This document shows positions 1 through 5,083 of a stretch of DNA of 5,083 bases, one piece after another. The notes below the pieces were generated by a model, which worked only from the letters and a program-made list of their open reading frames with translations, was not told where the DNA came from and made no database searches. The DNA lies in the NCBI GenBank assembly GCA_017442445.1, contig JAFRZS010000057.1:1-5083 (forward strand). Direction: 5' to 3'. Position 1 is the stretch's first letter; each line of letters opens with the position of its first letter. The position numbers and the translations under genes are program-made. The DNA is from Clostridia bacterium. Lineage in GTDB: Bacteria > Bacillota > Clostridia > Oscillospirales > Acutalibacteraceae.

Positions 1-16
1 CAATTGAGAAATTGAT

Positions 17-1438
17 TTATTTCTGCCAATAATCAACCTTATCGGGAAGATTGATATTTTCGGCATAGAAAACAGGTTCCTTGCCTTCTTTTCTCTGTTT
101 AGTGTAATCATTCAGGGTTCGGATTGCATATTTTCCGAGATAGATAATTACAGGCATATTGATAAGAGTCATTCCGCCCATAGTGATATCAGCAATACCC
201 CACAGTAAATCTGCGTTAAGTCCCGCACCGACGAAAATAAGAAGGGAAGCGATTATATAATATATGCAGTTGAACATTTTTCCTGGAGTTTTACCGAGGA
301 TATAGCAGAAAGCCTTGTCAACATAAAAGAGGTTACCGAGTAATGTTGTGAAGGCAAAGAGGATCATGGCAATTGTTATAAATATCGGACCGAATTTACC
401 GAGAGTTGCTTCAAGTGATAATTGGACATATTGAGCGCCCGAGATTTTTTCTGACGGTGTGATACCTGATGTCATGCACATGAAAGCAGTTGCGGAACAA
501 ACAAGAATGGTATCAATAAAAACTGAGAGGATCTGAACAAGTCCTTGTTTTGCAGGGTGAGAAACTTCAGCAGAAGCGGAAGCGTTGGGAGCAGAACCTA
601 CACCTGCTTCATTACTGAAAAGACCTCTTTTTATTCCGTACATTATGCAAGAGCCTGAAAAACCTCCGAAAATAGCTTTGAAATCAAAGGCATTTGAGAA
701 AATCTCTTTAAAAACAGAGGGGAGAATATTTGCATTCATAACTGTTATTATGAGTGCAATAAGAATGTAAGCGAGTCCCATGAAAGGAACAATTAAAGAT
801 GTAACTTTGACTATGCCTTTACCGCCTCCGAAAAGACAGAAAGCAACGAGTACAGCTATAACAAAACCTATGATCCAGGGGAAAAGGTTTATTCCGTTGA
901 CTGTAAGAGAGTTATAAAAGTCGTAAGTGGAAAATGTTGACTGAAGATTAAATGATGCCAACATATTAAAGCCTACACCGTAAGTGATTATCAATAAAAC
1001 TGTAAAAATTATTGCAAGGGGGCGGCTTTTGAGTGCGGCTTCTATGTAATAAGCAGGACCGCCGTAGCTGCCCTCAGGGCCTTTTTTCTTGTAAATCTGA
1101 GCGAGTGTACTTTCAATGAAAGCAGAAGCAGAGCCAATGAGTGCAATTACCCACATCCAGAACATTGAACCGAAACCGCCAAGACAGAGTGCTGTAGAAA
1201 CACCGATGATGTTACCTGTACCGACGCGCGAAGCGGTAGATACCATGAGTGCCTGAAAAGACGAAACTCCTTTGCCGTCTTTTGGTTTTTCCGTAACTGC
1301 TCTGAATTGCTCACCTAAAAGTCTGAACTGAACAAATTTTGTTCTGAAGGTGAAATAGAGACCGCCGAGTACCAAAACGATGATTAAGATATAACTATAT
1401 AAAGCATCGTTTACACTTCCTATAATTTTTTCTAACAT
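17..1438 (-). CDS. Sodium:alanine/glycine symporter (AGCS) family transporter
   Basis: Integral membrane secondary transporter of 473 aa, within the usual AGCS length, expected to import a small neutral amino acid such as alanine or glycine with Na+. The family call rests on the VGTGNI motif at residues 72-77 after the SSFQAL lead-in (59-64), the GGPAYYIE stretch (126-133), and the long signature at 268-300 containing GIKRGLFSNEAG, SAPNA and HPAKQG. About ten hydrophobic segments are visible, for example at 14-30, 92-110, 141-160, 187-204, 213-234, 302-322, 351-376 and 390-406. The C-terminus is a charged cytoplasmic-looking tail. The ATG start is fixed by AGGAGGG at 1445-1451, 6 bp upstream. 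It is the last gene of the three-gene unit, and its SD begins 2 bp after the stop of the preceding gene, so translational coupling is likely. The family is clear; the substrate cannot be read from the sequence, and proline or another small amino acid cannot be excluded. Confidence 0.95.
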   Translation of the reverse strand: MLEKIIGSVNDALYSYILIIVLVLGGLYFTFRTKFVQFRLLGEQFRAVTEKPKDGKGVSSFQALMVSTASRVGTGNIIGVSTALCLGGFGSMFWMWVIALIGSASAFIESTLAQIYKKKGPEGSYGGPAYYIEAALKSRPLAIIFTVLLIITYGVGFNMLASFNLQSTFSTYDFYNSLTVNGINLFPWIIGFVIAVLVAFCLFGGGKGIVKVTSLIVPFMGLAYILIALIITVMNANILPSVFKEIFSNAFDFKAIFGGFSGSCIMYGIKRGLFSNEAGVGSAPNASASAEVSHPAKQGLVQILSVFIDTILVCSATAFMCMTSGITPSEKISGAQYVQLSLEATLGKFGPIFITIAMILFAFTTLLGNLFYVDKAFCYILGKTPGKMFNCIYYIIASLLIFVGAGLNADLLWGIADITMGGMTLINMPVIIYLGKYAIRTLNDYTKQRKEGKEPVFYAENINLPDKVDYWQK

Positions 1439-1444
1439 AAATTG

Positions 1445-1451
1445 CCCTCCT
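1445..1451 (-). promoter_or_regulatory. Strong Shine-Dalgarno of the AGCS transporter gene
   Basis: AGGAGGG on the minus strand, 6 bp before the ATG at 1438. It lies in the 15-bp gap after the TAA stop of the upstream gene (1454-1456), so ribosomes finishing that gene land next to it. This supports co-translation of the two genes in one message. Confidence 0.9.
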
Positions 1452-1453
1452 TT

Positions 1454-2389
1454 TTAAATACAAAAAGCTAATATAAAACTTAAAACAATAGGTGTTAAAA
1501 GCAATATGATTATCCCTGGAATTACCTTGTTTTTTACCTTGAGTTGAGGCTGCATTTTCTTGATTTTTCTGATTGCATATAGCGGAAAATGTTCAATTTC
1601 TAATTCCGATTTACCATACATATTTTCTCTTAAAATGAGTTTGATGCGACAAAATTCAAGTTTAGAACGGTGGACAGGGTGCTTAATCGGAATTTCAATT
1701 ATGTATTCAGCACTTTTAATCTTATCCCACGGAACGAATTTATTGTCAAAATAAAGACCTTTCTCATTGATAACACAAACGGTTATACCGACAAGGAAAC
1801 GGTTTATTAAAAACACAAGAATACAAGAAAATATAATTAGTTGTGCAGGTAACGAATAAAAATATTCTGATACCGGTTGAATGAATCCGTTTTTTAATGA
1901 ATCAAGAATAAACATAAATGAAGCTGAAGCTAATAAAAAGTAAGCGAAAGATATTGGCAGAATAAAATGTTGCATACGAATTTTAGTGCCCACAACATCT
2001 TTCAGGAAAAATGGAAGTTTTTCGGGAGAAAGCTCAGAAAGAATATCTAAAAATTTTTCAACATTATCTTTATGGTTTTTAATAGCTGAAGTTTGTGAAA
2101 ATAACTTTATTTCAGTGTGTGAATGATCATTAAAACTGATGTTGATTATATACTGACCTAAAAGTTCGCGCCTGACACTGATAGAATGTATTTCTAAAGG
2201 AAAACGGTTTGTTGAAATGATTTTTTCGCCCTGAACCAAGGCAATCAACAGAGCATTTTCCGAAAAACCGAAAAAACCTTTAAAAAAAGTTTTATTTTGG
2301 GTTAAAACTCCAAAAACAGAACACCTTAAGGTTTCATCGGGTTTTAATAATTCTGTTAATGATTTTATCATCATCTCATCATATTTCAT
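1454..2389 (-). CDS. Unrecognised membrane protein with PH-like soluble regions (three TM segments)
   Basis: A 311-aa protein that I do not recognise as a named family. The N-terminal part (about 1-125) is soluble, opens with an amphipathic helix and has alternating beta-type stretches with the pattern LLKPDETL...FGFSENALLIAL...ISTNRFPLEIHSISV. This resembles the bacterial PH-like (bPH/YokE-type) fold, an inference from pattern only. Two hydrophobic segments follow (about 141-162 and 182-203). A second soluble stretch (about 204-287) contains VCVINEKGLYFDN and VPWDKIKSAEYI, again typical of membrane-tethered bacterial PH-like domains. A third hydrophobic segment (about 289-311) ends the protein. 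The ATG at 2389 is chosen over an in-frame TTG at 2422 because GGAG (2397-2400) sits 7 bp upstream of the ATG. It lies 35 bp after the GH92 gene and 15 bp before the transporter gene. It may be a membrane scaffold or accessory protein for its neighbours, but no function can be assigned. Confidence 0.85.
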   Translation of the reverse strand: MKYDEMMIKSLTELLKPDETLRCSVFGVLTQNKTFFKGFFGFSENALLIALVQGEKIISTNRFPLEIHSISVRRELLGQYIINISFNDHSHTEIKLFSQTSAIKNHKDNVEKFLDILSELSPEKLPFFLKDVVGTKIRMQHFILPISFAYFLLASASFMFILDSLKNGFIQPVSEYFYSLPAQLIIFSCILVFLINRFLVGITVCVINEKGLYFDNKFVPWDKIKSAEYIIEIPIKHPVHRSKLEFCRIKLILRENMYGKSELEIEHFPLYAIRKIKKMQPQLKVKNKVIPGIIILLLTPIVLSFILAFCI

Positions 2390-2396
2390 GATTTTT

Positions 2397-2400
2397 CTCC
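2397..2400 (-). promoter_or_regulatory. Shine-Dalgarno that sets the start of the PH-like membrane protein
   Basis: GGAG within AAAAAGGAGAAAAATC, 7 bp before the ATG at 2387-2389. The upstream in-frame TTG at 2420-2422 begins 2 bp after the GH92 stop codon (TAG, 2425-2427) and would place its own SD inside the GH92 coding end, where none is visible. The ATG start is therefore preferred. Confidence 0.85.
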
Positions 2401-2424
2401 TTTTTCGGATATTATAATCCAATC

Positions 2425-4623
2425 CTACTGATGATTTTTTGTTAATATAAATTCCAAACTGCCGCCTGATGTAATTTCCTCATAAGTCAGATAGGTTCTT
2501 TCTATTTCGTTACCGTTTAGATATATCTCTTTTATGTAAGGATAATCCAAAGGATCTTCATCACATCTAATCACGAATTTATCAGATATACAACAACTGT
2601 GATATTTTTTATTAAGCTTTATTTCTGATTTTCTGAACAGGGGAGTGTTGATGTAAAATTTAGTGTCTGCAGGACAAACCTGAGCAAAGCCCAATGCAGA
2701 TAAAACATACCAAGCTGACAACTGTCCGACATCTTCATTACCGCAAAAACCGAAAGCACCCAAACGATATGCTTCTTTTTGAACCTTGCGAGTCCAATGC
2801 TGTGTGCGGTGAGGTTGTCCGAGAATATTGAAATAGTGAGTGATGTTGTGGCAAGGCTCGTTTGAATGATTGTAATCGTCATTCCATAGCTTTGATAAAT
2901 CTGCTTTTGAAAAAAGGCGTTCAAGTAAAGTCAACATGCGTTCTTTTCCGAAAAGCTCACTTAATCCTTCAACATCATAAGGCACAAACCATGTCTGCTG
3001 AAAAATGTTACTTTCAACACAGCCGTCATCGTCATATTCGTTTTCCTGATATAAAAAATTACCGTCAACATCTCTTGTGTTTAAAAAGCCGAGCTTTTCA
3101 TCATAGTTATCTTTATAAGTGGCTGATCTGTTTTTGAAAAATTCAGCATCTTCTTTTTTACCTGATATAGTTGCTAATTTGTACATTGTATAGTCAGCGA
3201 GTAAAAATTCAAGTGTTTCGCTCAAAGAGTCAGCAACATAAGCTTTTTCAAGATATTCCGAAGTATCAGGCCTGACAGAATAAAACGGTTTACCGTATAG
3301 TTCTTTTTGAGACAGGGAAGATGCACGTGCAATTTCATATGCCTTGTCAAAGTCAAAATTTCTTATACCCTTTATATATGCATCTGCCATAACTATAAGT
3401 CCGGGATCGCCAACCATACAACCTGCATCTATTCCCACGAGCTCCCATTTAGGAAGTGATGAATTTTTTTCAAGCGCAATATTTAAAAGCGAGTTGATTT
3501 CATCATTTACAACAGAAGGTTTTATCAATGTGAGCAGGGGAAACTCACTTCTGTAAACATCCCAACCGCTGAATACTGTTCTGTGAATGTAGTCTGATTT
3601 TATAATTTTTCCGTCTGCTGTTTTATGGCGTCCGTCAACATCAGATGCAATTCTCGGGTCAAGGAGTGCGTGATAAAGACAGGTATAAAAAAGGGTAAGG
3701 TCTGTTTGATTGCTACCTTCAACATCAATACAGTCAAAAGCATCAAGCCACATTTTCTCTGCGTTTTCAACTGCAGAGTCGAAGTCAGTATATTCCTCAT
3801 TGAAGTTATTTCTTGCACCTTCAATATCAGTGTAAGAAATACCGCAGTTTACGGTGATTTGTTCATTTTCTTCTGTATCAAAGCGCACAACAAGTCCGAC
3901 ATCTTCACCGTCAAAGCTATTTGAATCTTCGCAGTATTCTTCGTTTGAAAAAAACTGCATTTTTTTAGCAGGTTTTGAAAGTTCAAGATAAAAACAGAGA
4001 GTATAACAGATCTTTCCGTCGCCGTGACCGAAGCCTCCGCCCTTGGGTGTGCATTTTATGTAGCCTTCAATATGGCGGTCATCAATTATATCAATATGCT
4101 GAAAATCAGCCTTTCCTCCGATTCTTCGTGAAAAGTTGAAAATGATTCCTGCTTCATCTGTTTCGGGATAAGTAAACCTCAGAATTCCTGTGTGTAGTGT
4201 GGCGGTTAATTCTGCAAGTGTTTTATATTTATCAAGAAATACAGAATAATAGCCGACTCTTGCATTTTCTTTATCATGAGAAAATGCTGATTTCCACCCG
4301 TCAGTGCCTTTTGAAAAGGGCACCTCATAATTACTGCCGCTTCGCAAATCTGTTTTAGCCGTAATCGGCATAACCTGTAAATTACCGAGGTCACCGTACC
4401 AGCCTATACCACTCATGTGATTGAAGCTGAAGCCTTCAATTGTATTGTGACAGTAATTATATCCCGATCCGTTATCACCGCCTGTCACGGTATCAGGGGA
4501 TAGCTGAACCATACCGCCGGGCAAAGATACTCCGGGATATGTTTTACCGCCACCGTGAAAACTTTCGCTTTGTTCATCGGCTACAGTACCTATAATCGGG
4601 TCAATGTATTCAATCTTTTTCAT
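2425..4623 (-). CDS. Glycoside hydrolase family 92 alpha-mannosidase, predicted cytoplasmic
   Basis: A 732-aa GH92 enzyme, full length for the family. GH92 members are Ca2+-dependent inverting exo-alpha-mannosidases (alpha-1,2, -1,3, -1,4 or -1,6), and some act on mannose-1-phospho-6-mannose. The order of motifs is as expected. The N-terminal beta-sandwich (about 5-265) has YIDPIIGT (6-13), TYPGVSLPGGMVQLSPDT (28-45) and GFSFNHMSG (64-72). The C-terminal alpha/alpha barrel (about 300-732) has FSGWDVYRSEFPLL (351-364), GCMVGDPGL (401-409), NEPCH (588-592), GQPHRTQ (602-608), CGNEDVGQLSAWYV (627-640) and INTPLF (658-663). Glu589 in NEP matches the family's catalytic acid, and the acidic pair at 630-631 (GNED, often GNDD in the family) lies where the base is expected. 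No signal peptide or lipobox is visible, so it should act on imported substrate. The ATG at 4623 has GGTGAT 3 bp upstream; a TTG at 4653 would add ten residues but lacks a good SD. First gene of the operon. Linkage specificity is unknown. Confidence 0.95.
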   Translation of the reverse strand: MKKIEYIDPIIGTVADEQSESFHGGGKTYPGVSLPGGMVQLSPDTVTGGDNGSGYNYCHNTIEGFSFNHMSGIGWYGDLGNLQVMPITAKTDLRSGSNYEVPFSKGTDGWKSAFSHDKENARVGYYSVFLDKYKTLAELTATLHTGILRFTYPETDEAGIIFNFSRRIGGKADFQHIDIIDDRHIEGYIKCTPKGGGFGHGDGKICYTLCFYLELSKPAKKMQFFSNEEYCEDSNSFDGEDVGLVVRFDTEENEQITVNCGISYTDIEGARNNFNEEYTDFDSAVENAEKMWLDAFDCIDVEGSNQTDLTLFYTCLYHALLDPRIASDVDGRHKTADGKIIKSDYIHRTVFSGWDVYRSEFPLLTLIKPSVVNDEINSLLNIALEKNSSLPKWELVGIDAGCMVGDPGLIVMADAYIKGIRNFDFDKAYEIARASSLSQKELYGKPFYSVRPDTSEYLEKAYVADSLSETLEFLLADYTMYKLATISGKKEDAEFFKNRSATYKDNYDEKLGFLNTRDVDGNFLYQENEYDDDGCVESNIFQQTWFVPYDVEGLSELFGKERMLTLLERLFSKADLSKLWNDDYNHSNEPCHNITHYFNILGQPHRTQHWTRKVQKEAYRLGAFGFCGNEDVGQLSAWYVLSALGFAQVCPADTKFYINTPLFRKSEIKLNKKYHSCCISDKFVIRCDEDPLDYPYIKEIYLNGNEIERTYLTYEEITSGGSLEFILTKNHQ

Positions 4624-4626
4624 ATA

Positions 4627-4632
4627 ATCACC
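4627..4632 (-). promoter_or_regulatory. Shine-Dalgarno that sets the GH92 start
   Basis: GGTGAT on the minus strand, just before TAT and the ATG at 4621-4623. It matches the 3' half of the consensus AGGAGGTGAT, so its GG lies 7 bp from the start codon, which is a normal register. The longer reading from TTG at 4653 has no comparable site upstream, and the conserved GH92 N-terminus begins only after the ATG. Confidence 0.75.
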
Positions 4633-4690
4633 AATGCTTTGCGTTTCTGTCAATGGAAATCGTTCTTTTTACAACACCTTTTAATGTCGG

Positions 4691-4719
4691 ATTTTAGCAT
4701 ATTAAAACTAATTATACAA
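4691..4719 (-). promoter_or_regulatory. Second, downstream sigma-A-type promoter candidate (P2) of the operon
   Basis: Minus-strand TTGTAT (4714-4719), a 17-bp spacer, then TAAAAT (4691-4696) preceded by TGC, an extended -10 feature. Its -35 overlaps the -10 of the upstream candidate. Predicted transcription start is near 4684, about 60 nt before the GH92 ATG. AT-rich DNA gives frequent chance matches, so the choice between P1 and P2 is uncertain. Confidence 0.5.
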
Positions 4720-4739
4720 TTATATCGGTTAAAAAGCAA
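4711..4739 (-). promoter_or_regulatory. Sigma-A-type promoter (P1) of the GH92 operon
   Basis: Minus-strand TTGCTT (4734-4739), a 17-bp spacer and a perfect TATAAT (4711-4716). It begins immediately after the T-tail of the terminator at 4741-4777, so the operon promoter is directly abutted by a transcription stop. Predicted start is near 4704, giving a leader of about 80 nt. No clear riboswitch or protein-binding palindrome is visible in that leader. Confidence 0.7.
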
Positions 4740-4740
4740 G

Positions 4741-4777
4741 AAAAAGGCGGTAAAAACAAAAGTGTTTTTTACCGCCT
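4741..4777 (-). terminator. Intrinsic terminator upstream of the GH92 promoter
   Basis: A 12-bp perfect stem, AGGCGGTAAAAA (4745-4756 on the plus strand) against TTTTTACCGCCT (4766-4777), with a 9-nt loop. On the minus strand the GC-rich base is followed by five T residues; on the plus strand the stem is followed by AAATGAG, so it should work only for minus-strand transcription. No coding gene lies between it and the tRNA terminator at 4970-5008. It therefore ends either read-through from the tRNA-Trp unit or a transcript of the GC-rich element. Confidence 0.9.
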
Positions 4778-4812
4778 AAATGAGTCTTAGTAGTACAGGG
4801 TACGATTTTGTG

Positions 4813-4830
4813 TGTCAAAGAATGTTGACA
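4813..4830. repeat. Inverted repeat TGTCAA-N6-TTGACA
   Basis: Perfect 6-bp arms (4813-4818 and 4825-4830) around a 6-bp centre (AGAATG). It lies between the GC-rich element and the terminator at 4741-4777. It could be the loop-bearing end of a structured RNA, an operator-like site or chance. The left arm read on the minus strand is a consensus TTGACA -35 box, and 17 bp further lies TACTAC, a poor -10 match, so promoter activity is doubtful. Confidence 0.5.
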
Positions 4831-4836
4831 AATATT

Positions 4837-4855
4837 GCAGGGGCAGAAGGACTTG
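4837..4855 (-). repeat. 19-bp direct repeat, tRNA-Trp 3'-end copy (distal)
   Basis: Plus-strand gcaggggcagaaggacttg, identical to 5011-5029 inside tRNA-Trp and in the same orientation, offset by 174 bp. The tRNA copy continues to an encoded CCA, whereas here the end reads GCAA, so one C of CCA is missing. Confidence 0.95.
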
Positions 4856-4895
4856 TTCTCGCCTGCCGGCTCGGTCGGTGCTTCTGCTTCGCAGA

Positions 4896-4912
4896 GGTCT
4901 CCACCGGAGACC
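4896..4912. repeat. Perfect 7-bp hairpin within the GC-rich element
   Basis: GGTCTCC (4896-4902), loop ACC (4903-4905), GGAGACC (4906-4912). There is no T-run on either side, so it is not a terminator. The seven bases GGAGACC also occur in the plus strand of the tRNA-Trp anticodon arm (5050-5056), which may be coincidence or a trace of tRNA ancestry. Confidence 0.8.
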
Positions 4913-4921
4913 CGCACCCCA

Positions 4922-4942
4922 CGACACGCTCCGCGTGCCTCG
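4922..4942. repeat. Hairpin at the right end of the GC-rich element
   Basis: CGACACGC (4922-4929) pairs with GCGTG (4933-4937) and TCG (4940-4942), giving 8 bp around a TCC loop with a CC bulge. It repeats the 3-nt-loop architecture of the neighbouring hairpin, suggesting selection for structure or a common palindromic origin. Confidence 0.65.
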
Positions 4943-4969
4943 GAAAAGTTAAATCGTTTTACCAATACG

Positions 4970-5008
4970 AAAAAATAACACCCACCAAAATGGTGAGTGT
5001 TATTTTTT
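4970..5008 (-). terminator. Intrinsic terminator of tRNA-Trp
   Basis: Twelve paired bases (4970-4981 with 4997-5008), one position (4982/4996) that is C/A on the plus strand but a G-U wobble in minus-strand RNA, five more pairs (4983-4987 with 4991-4995) and a 3-nt loop. On the minus strand the stem runs out into six T residues. It starts directly after the encoded CCA of the tRNA. The better pairing in minus-strand RNA and its position assign it to the tRNA, although a run of T at 5003-5009 might let it also stop plus-strand transcripts. Confidence 0.9.
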
Positions 5009-5083
5009 TGGCAGGGGCAGAAGGACTTGAACCCTCGGCACGCGGTTTTGGAGACCGCTGCTCTACCAACTGAGCTATACCCC
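5009..5083 (-). tRNA. tRNA-Trp (anticodon CCA), lacking only its first base at the window edge
   Basis: Minus-strand cloverleaf. The acceptor 5' strand is GGGGTA plus one base beyond the window, pairing with TGCCCCT (5013-5019), which predicts A1-U72. After TA come D-stem GCTC/GAGC with loop AGTTGGTA, anticodon stem GCGGT/ACCGC with loop CTCCAAA (anticodon CCA), a 5-nt variable loop GTGCC, and T-stem GAGGG/CCTTC (one G-U) with loop TTCAAGT. The discriminator is G (5012), an established bacterial tryptophan identity base, and CCA is encoded (5009-5011). The gene supplies tryptophan-accepting tRNA for UGG codons and is followed at once by its own terminator. Confidence 0.97.
5011..5029 (-). repeat. 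19-bp direct repeat, resident copy within tRNA-Trp
   Basis: The intact copy of the repeat found also at 4837-4855. It covers the part of the T-loop, T-stem and acceptor 3' strand that site-specific integrases commonly use as attachment core, but no integrase gene is present in this window. Confidence 0.95.

Larger units (their letters stand above)
4837..4943 (-). repeat. GC-rich, hairpin-rich element with a tRNA-Trp 3'-end duplication
   Basis: About 107 bp with 69% GC (74 of 107 bases), set in strongly AT-rich DNA. Read on the minus strand it ends with the same 19 bases as the tRNA-Trp gene: second half of the T-loop, T-stem, acceptor 3' strand, discriminator G and one C. Upstream of that lie compact hairpins with 3-nt loops: a perfect 7-bp one (4896-4912), an overlapping weaker one (4881-4897) and one at 4922-4942. 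GGGGTG (minus strand, complement of 4915-4920) could pair with the TGCCCC of the tRNA-like end, mimicking an acceptor stem. It encodes no convincing protein. Possible identities are a dispersed palindromic repeat, a remnant of recombination at the tRNA end, or a structured RNA. The exact right boundary is estimated from the drop in GC content. Confidence 0.65.

Noticed and set aside
1..14. CAATT-GAGA-AATTG hairpin just after the transporter stop codon
   Set aside because: The stem is only five AT-rich pairs and the window ends there, so it cannot be judged as the operon terminator; more sequence to the left could extend it.
2619..2924. Minus-strand 101-codon frame inside the GH92 gene, and similar frames on both strands within 585-770, 1560-1754, 2862-3137, 3344-3556, 3600-3924 and 4206-4394
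   Set aside because: All are shadows of the long conserved genes in other frames, without ribosome binding sites or recognisable motifs.
4624..4653. Longer GH92 protein from TTG at 4653
   Set aside because: The extra ten residues are not part of the conserved family start, and the TTG lacks a Shine-Dalgarno, whereas the ATG at 4623 has GGTGAT in good register.
4630..4656. TTGACA at 4651-4656 (minus strand) as an operon promoter
   Set aside because: The only -10-like hexamer at usual spacing overlaps the GH92 start codon region, so its transcript would lack the GH92 leader and ribosome binding site.
4783..4818. Minus-strand TTGACA (4813-4818) followed 17 bp later by TACTAC as a promoter
   Set aside because: The -10 matches TATAAT at only three positions, and any transcript would run straight into the terminator at 4741-4777 within a few bases.
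4729..4965. Minus-strand 78-codon open frame over the GC-rich element
   Set aside because: It spans the hairpins and runs through the terminator at 4741-4777. It has no ribosome binding site, and its composition follows the repeat, not a protein.
4780..5073. Plus-strand 97-codon open frame across the element and tRNA
   Set aside because: It reads through the antisense of tRNA-Trp and both terminator arms. Its internal AGAEGL duplication is simply the 19-bp tRNA repeat translated twice, and there is no ribosome binding site.

Overview
The window reads as chromosomal DNA from a low-GC Gram-positive bacterium, most likely a gut member of the Clostridia (Oscillospiraceae/Ruminococcaceae type). 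The reasons are AT-rich coding sequence, strong GGAGG-type ribosome binding sites, a TATAAT-type promoter, U-tailed intrinsic terminators and the protein families present. The taxonomic placement is inference; no marker gene is present apart from a tRNA.

All recognisable genes are on the minus strand, so transcription runs from high to low coordinates. At the right edge lies tRNA-Trp(CCA), complete except for its first base and carrying an encoded CCA end, with an intrinsic terminator directly behind it (4970-5008). Next comes a gene-free stretch of about 390 bp (4624-5008). It holds a 69% GC hairpin-rich element (about 4837-4943) whose left end repeats 19 bp of the 3' end of the tRNA-Trp gene, a TGTCAA-N6-TTGACA inverted repeat, a second minus-strand terminator (4741-4777) and two overlapping promoters that point into the operon.

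The rest is a tight three-gene operon. It starts with a glycoside hydrolase family 92 alpha-mannosidase without a signal peptide (2425-4623). A 35-bp gap leads to an unrecognised protein with three predicted membrane segments and PH-like soluble parts (1454-2389). A 15-bp gap containing a perfect Shine-Dalgarno leads to a sodium:alanine/glycine symporter (AGCS) family transporter (17-1438). Pairing a cytoplasmic mannosidase with an amino-acid:cation symporter is unusual. One reading is that the operon handles a mannosylated amino acid or peptide, or salvages both parts of a glycoprotein, but nothing in the sequence proves this.

The most unusual structure is the tRNA-derived GC-rich element between two same-strand terminators. 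It could be a dispersed repeat, a relic of integration at the tRNA 3' end, or a small structured RNA. The three genes belong to known or plausible families, and I see no defence system, CRISPR array or integrase.
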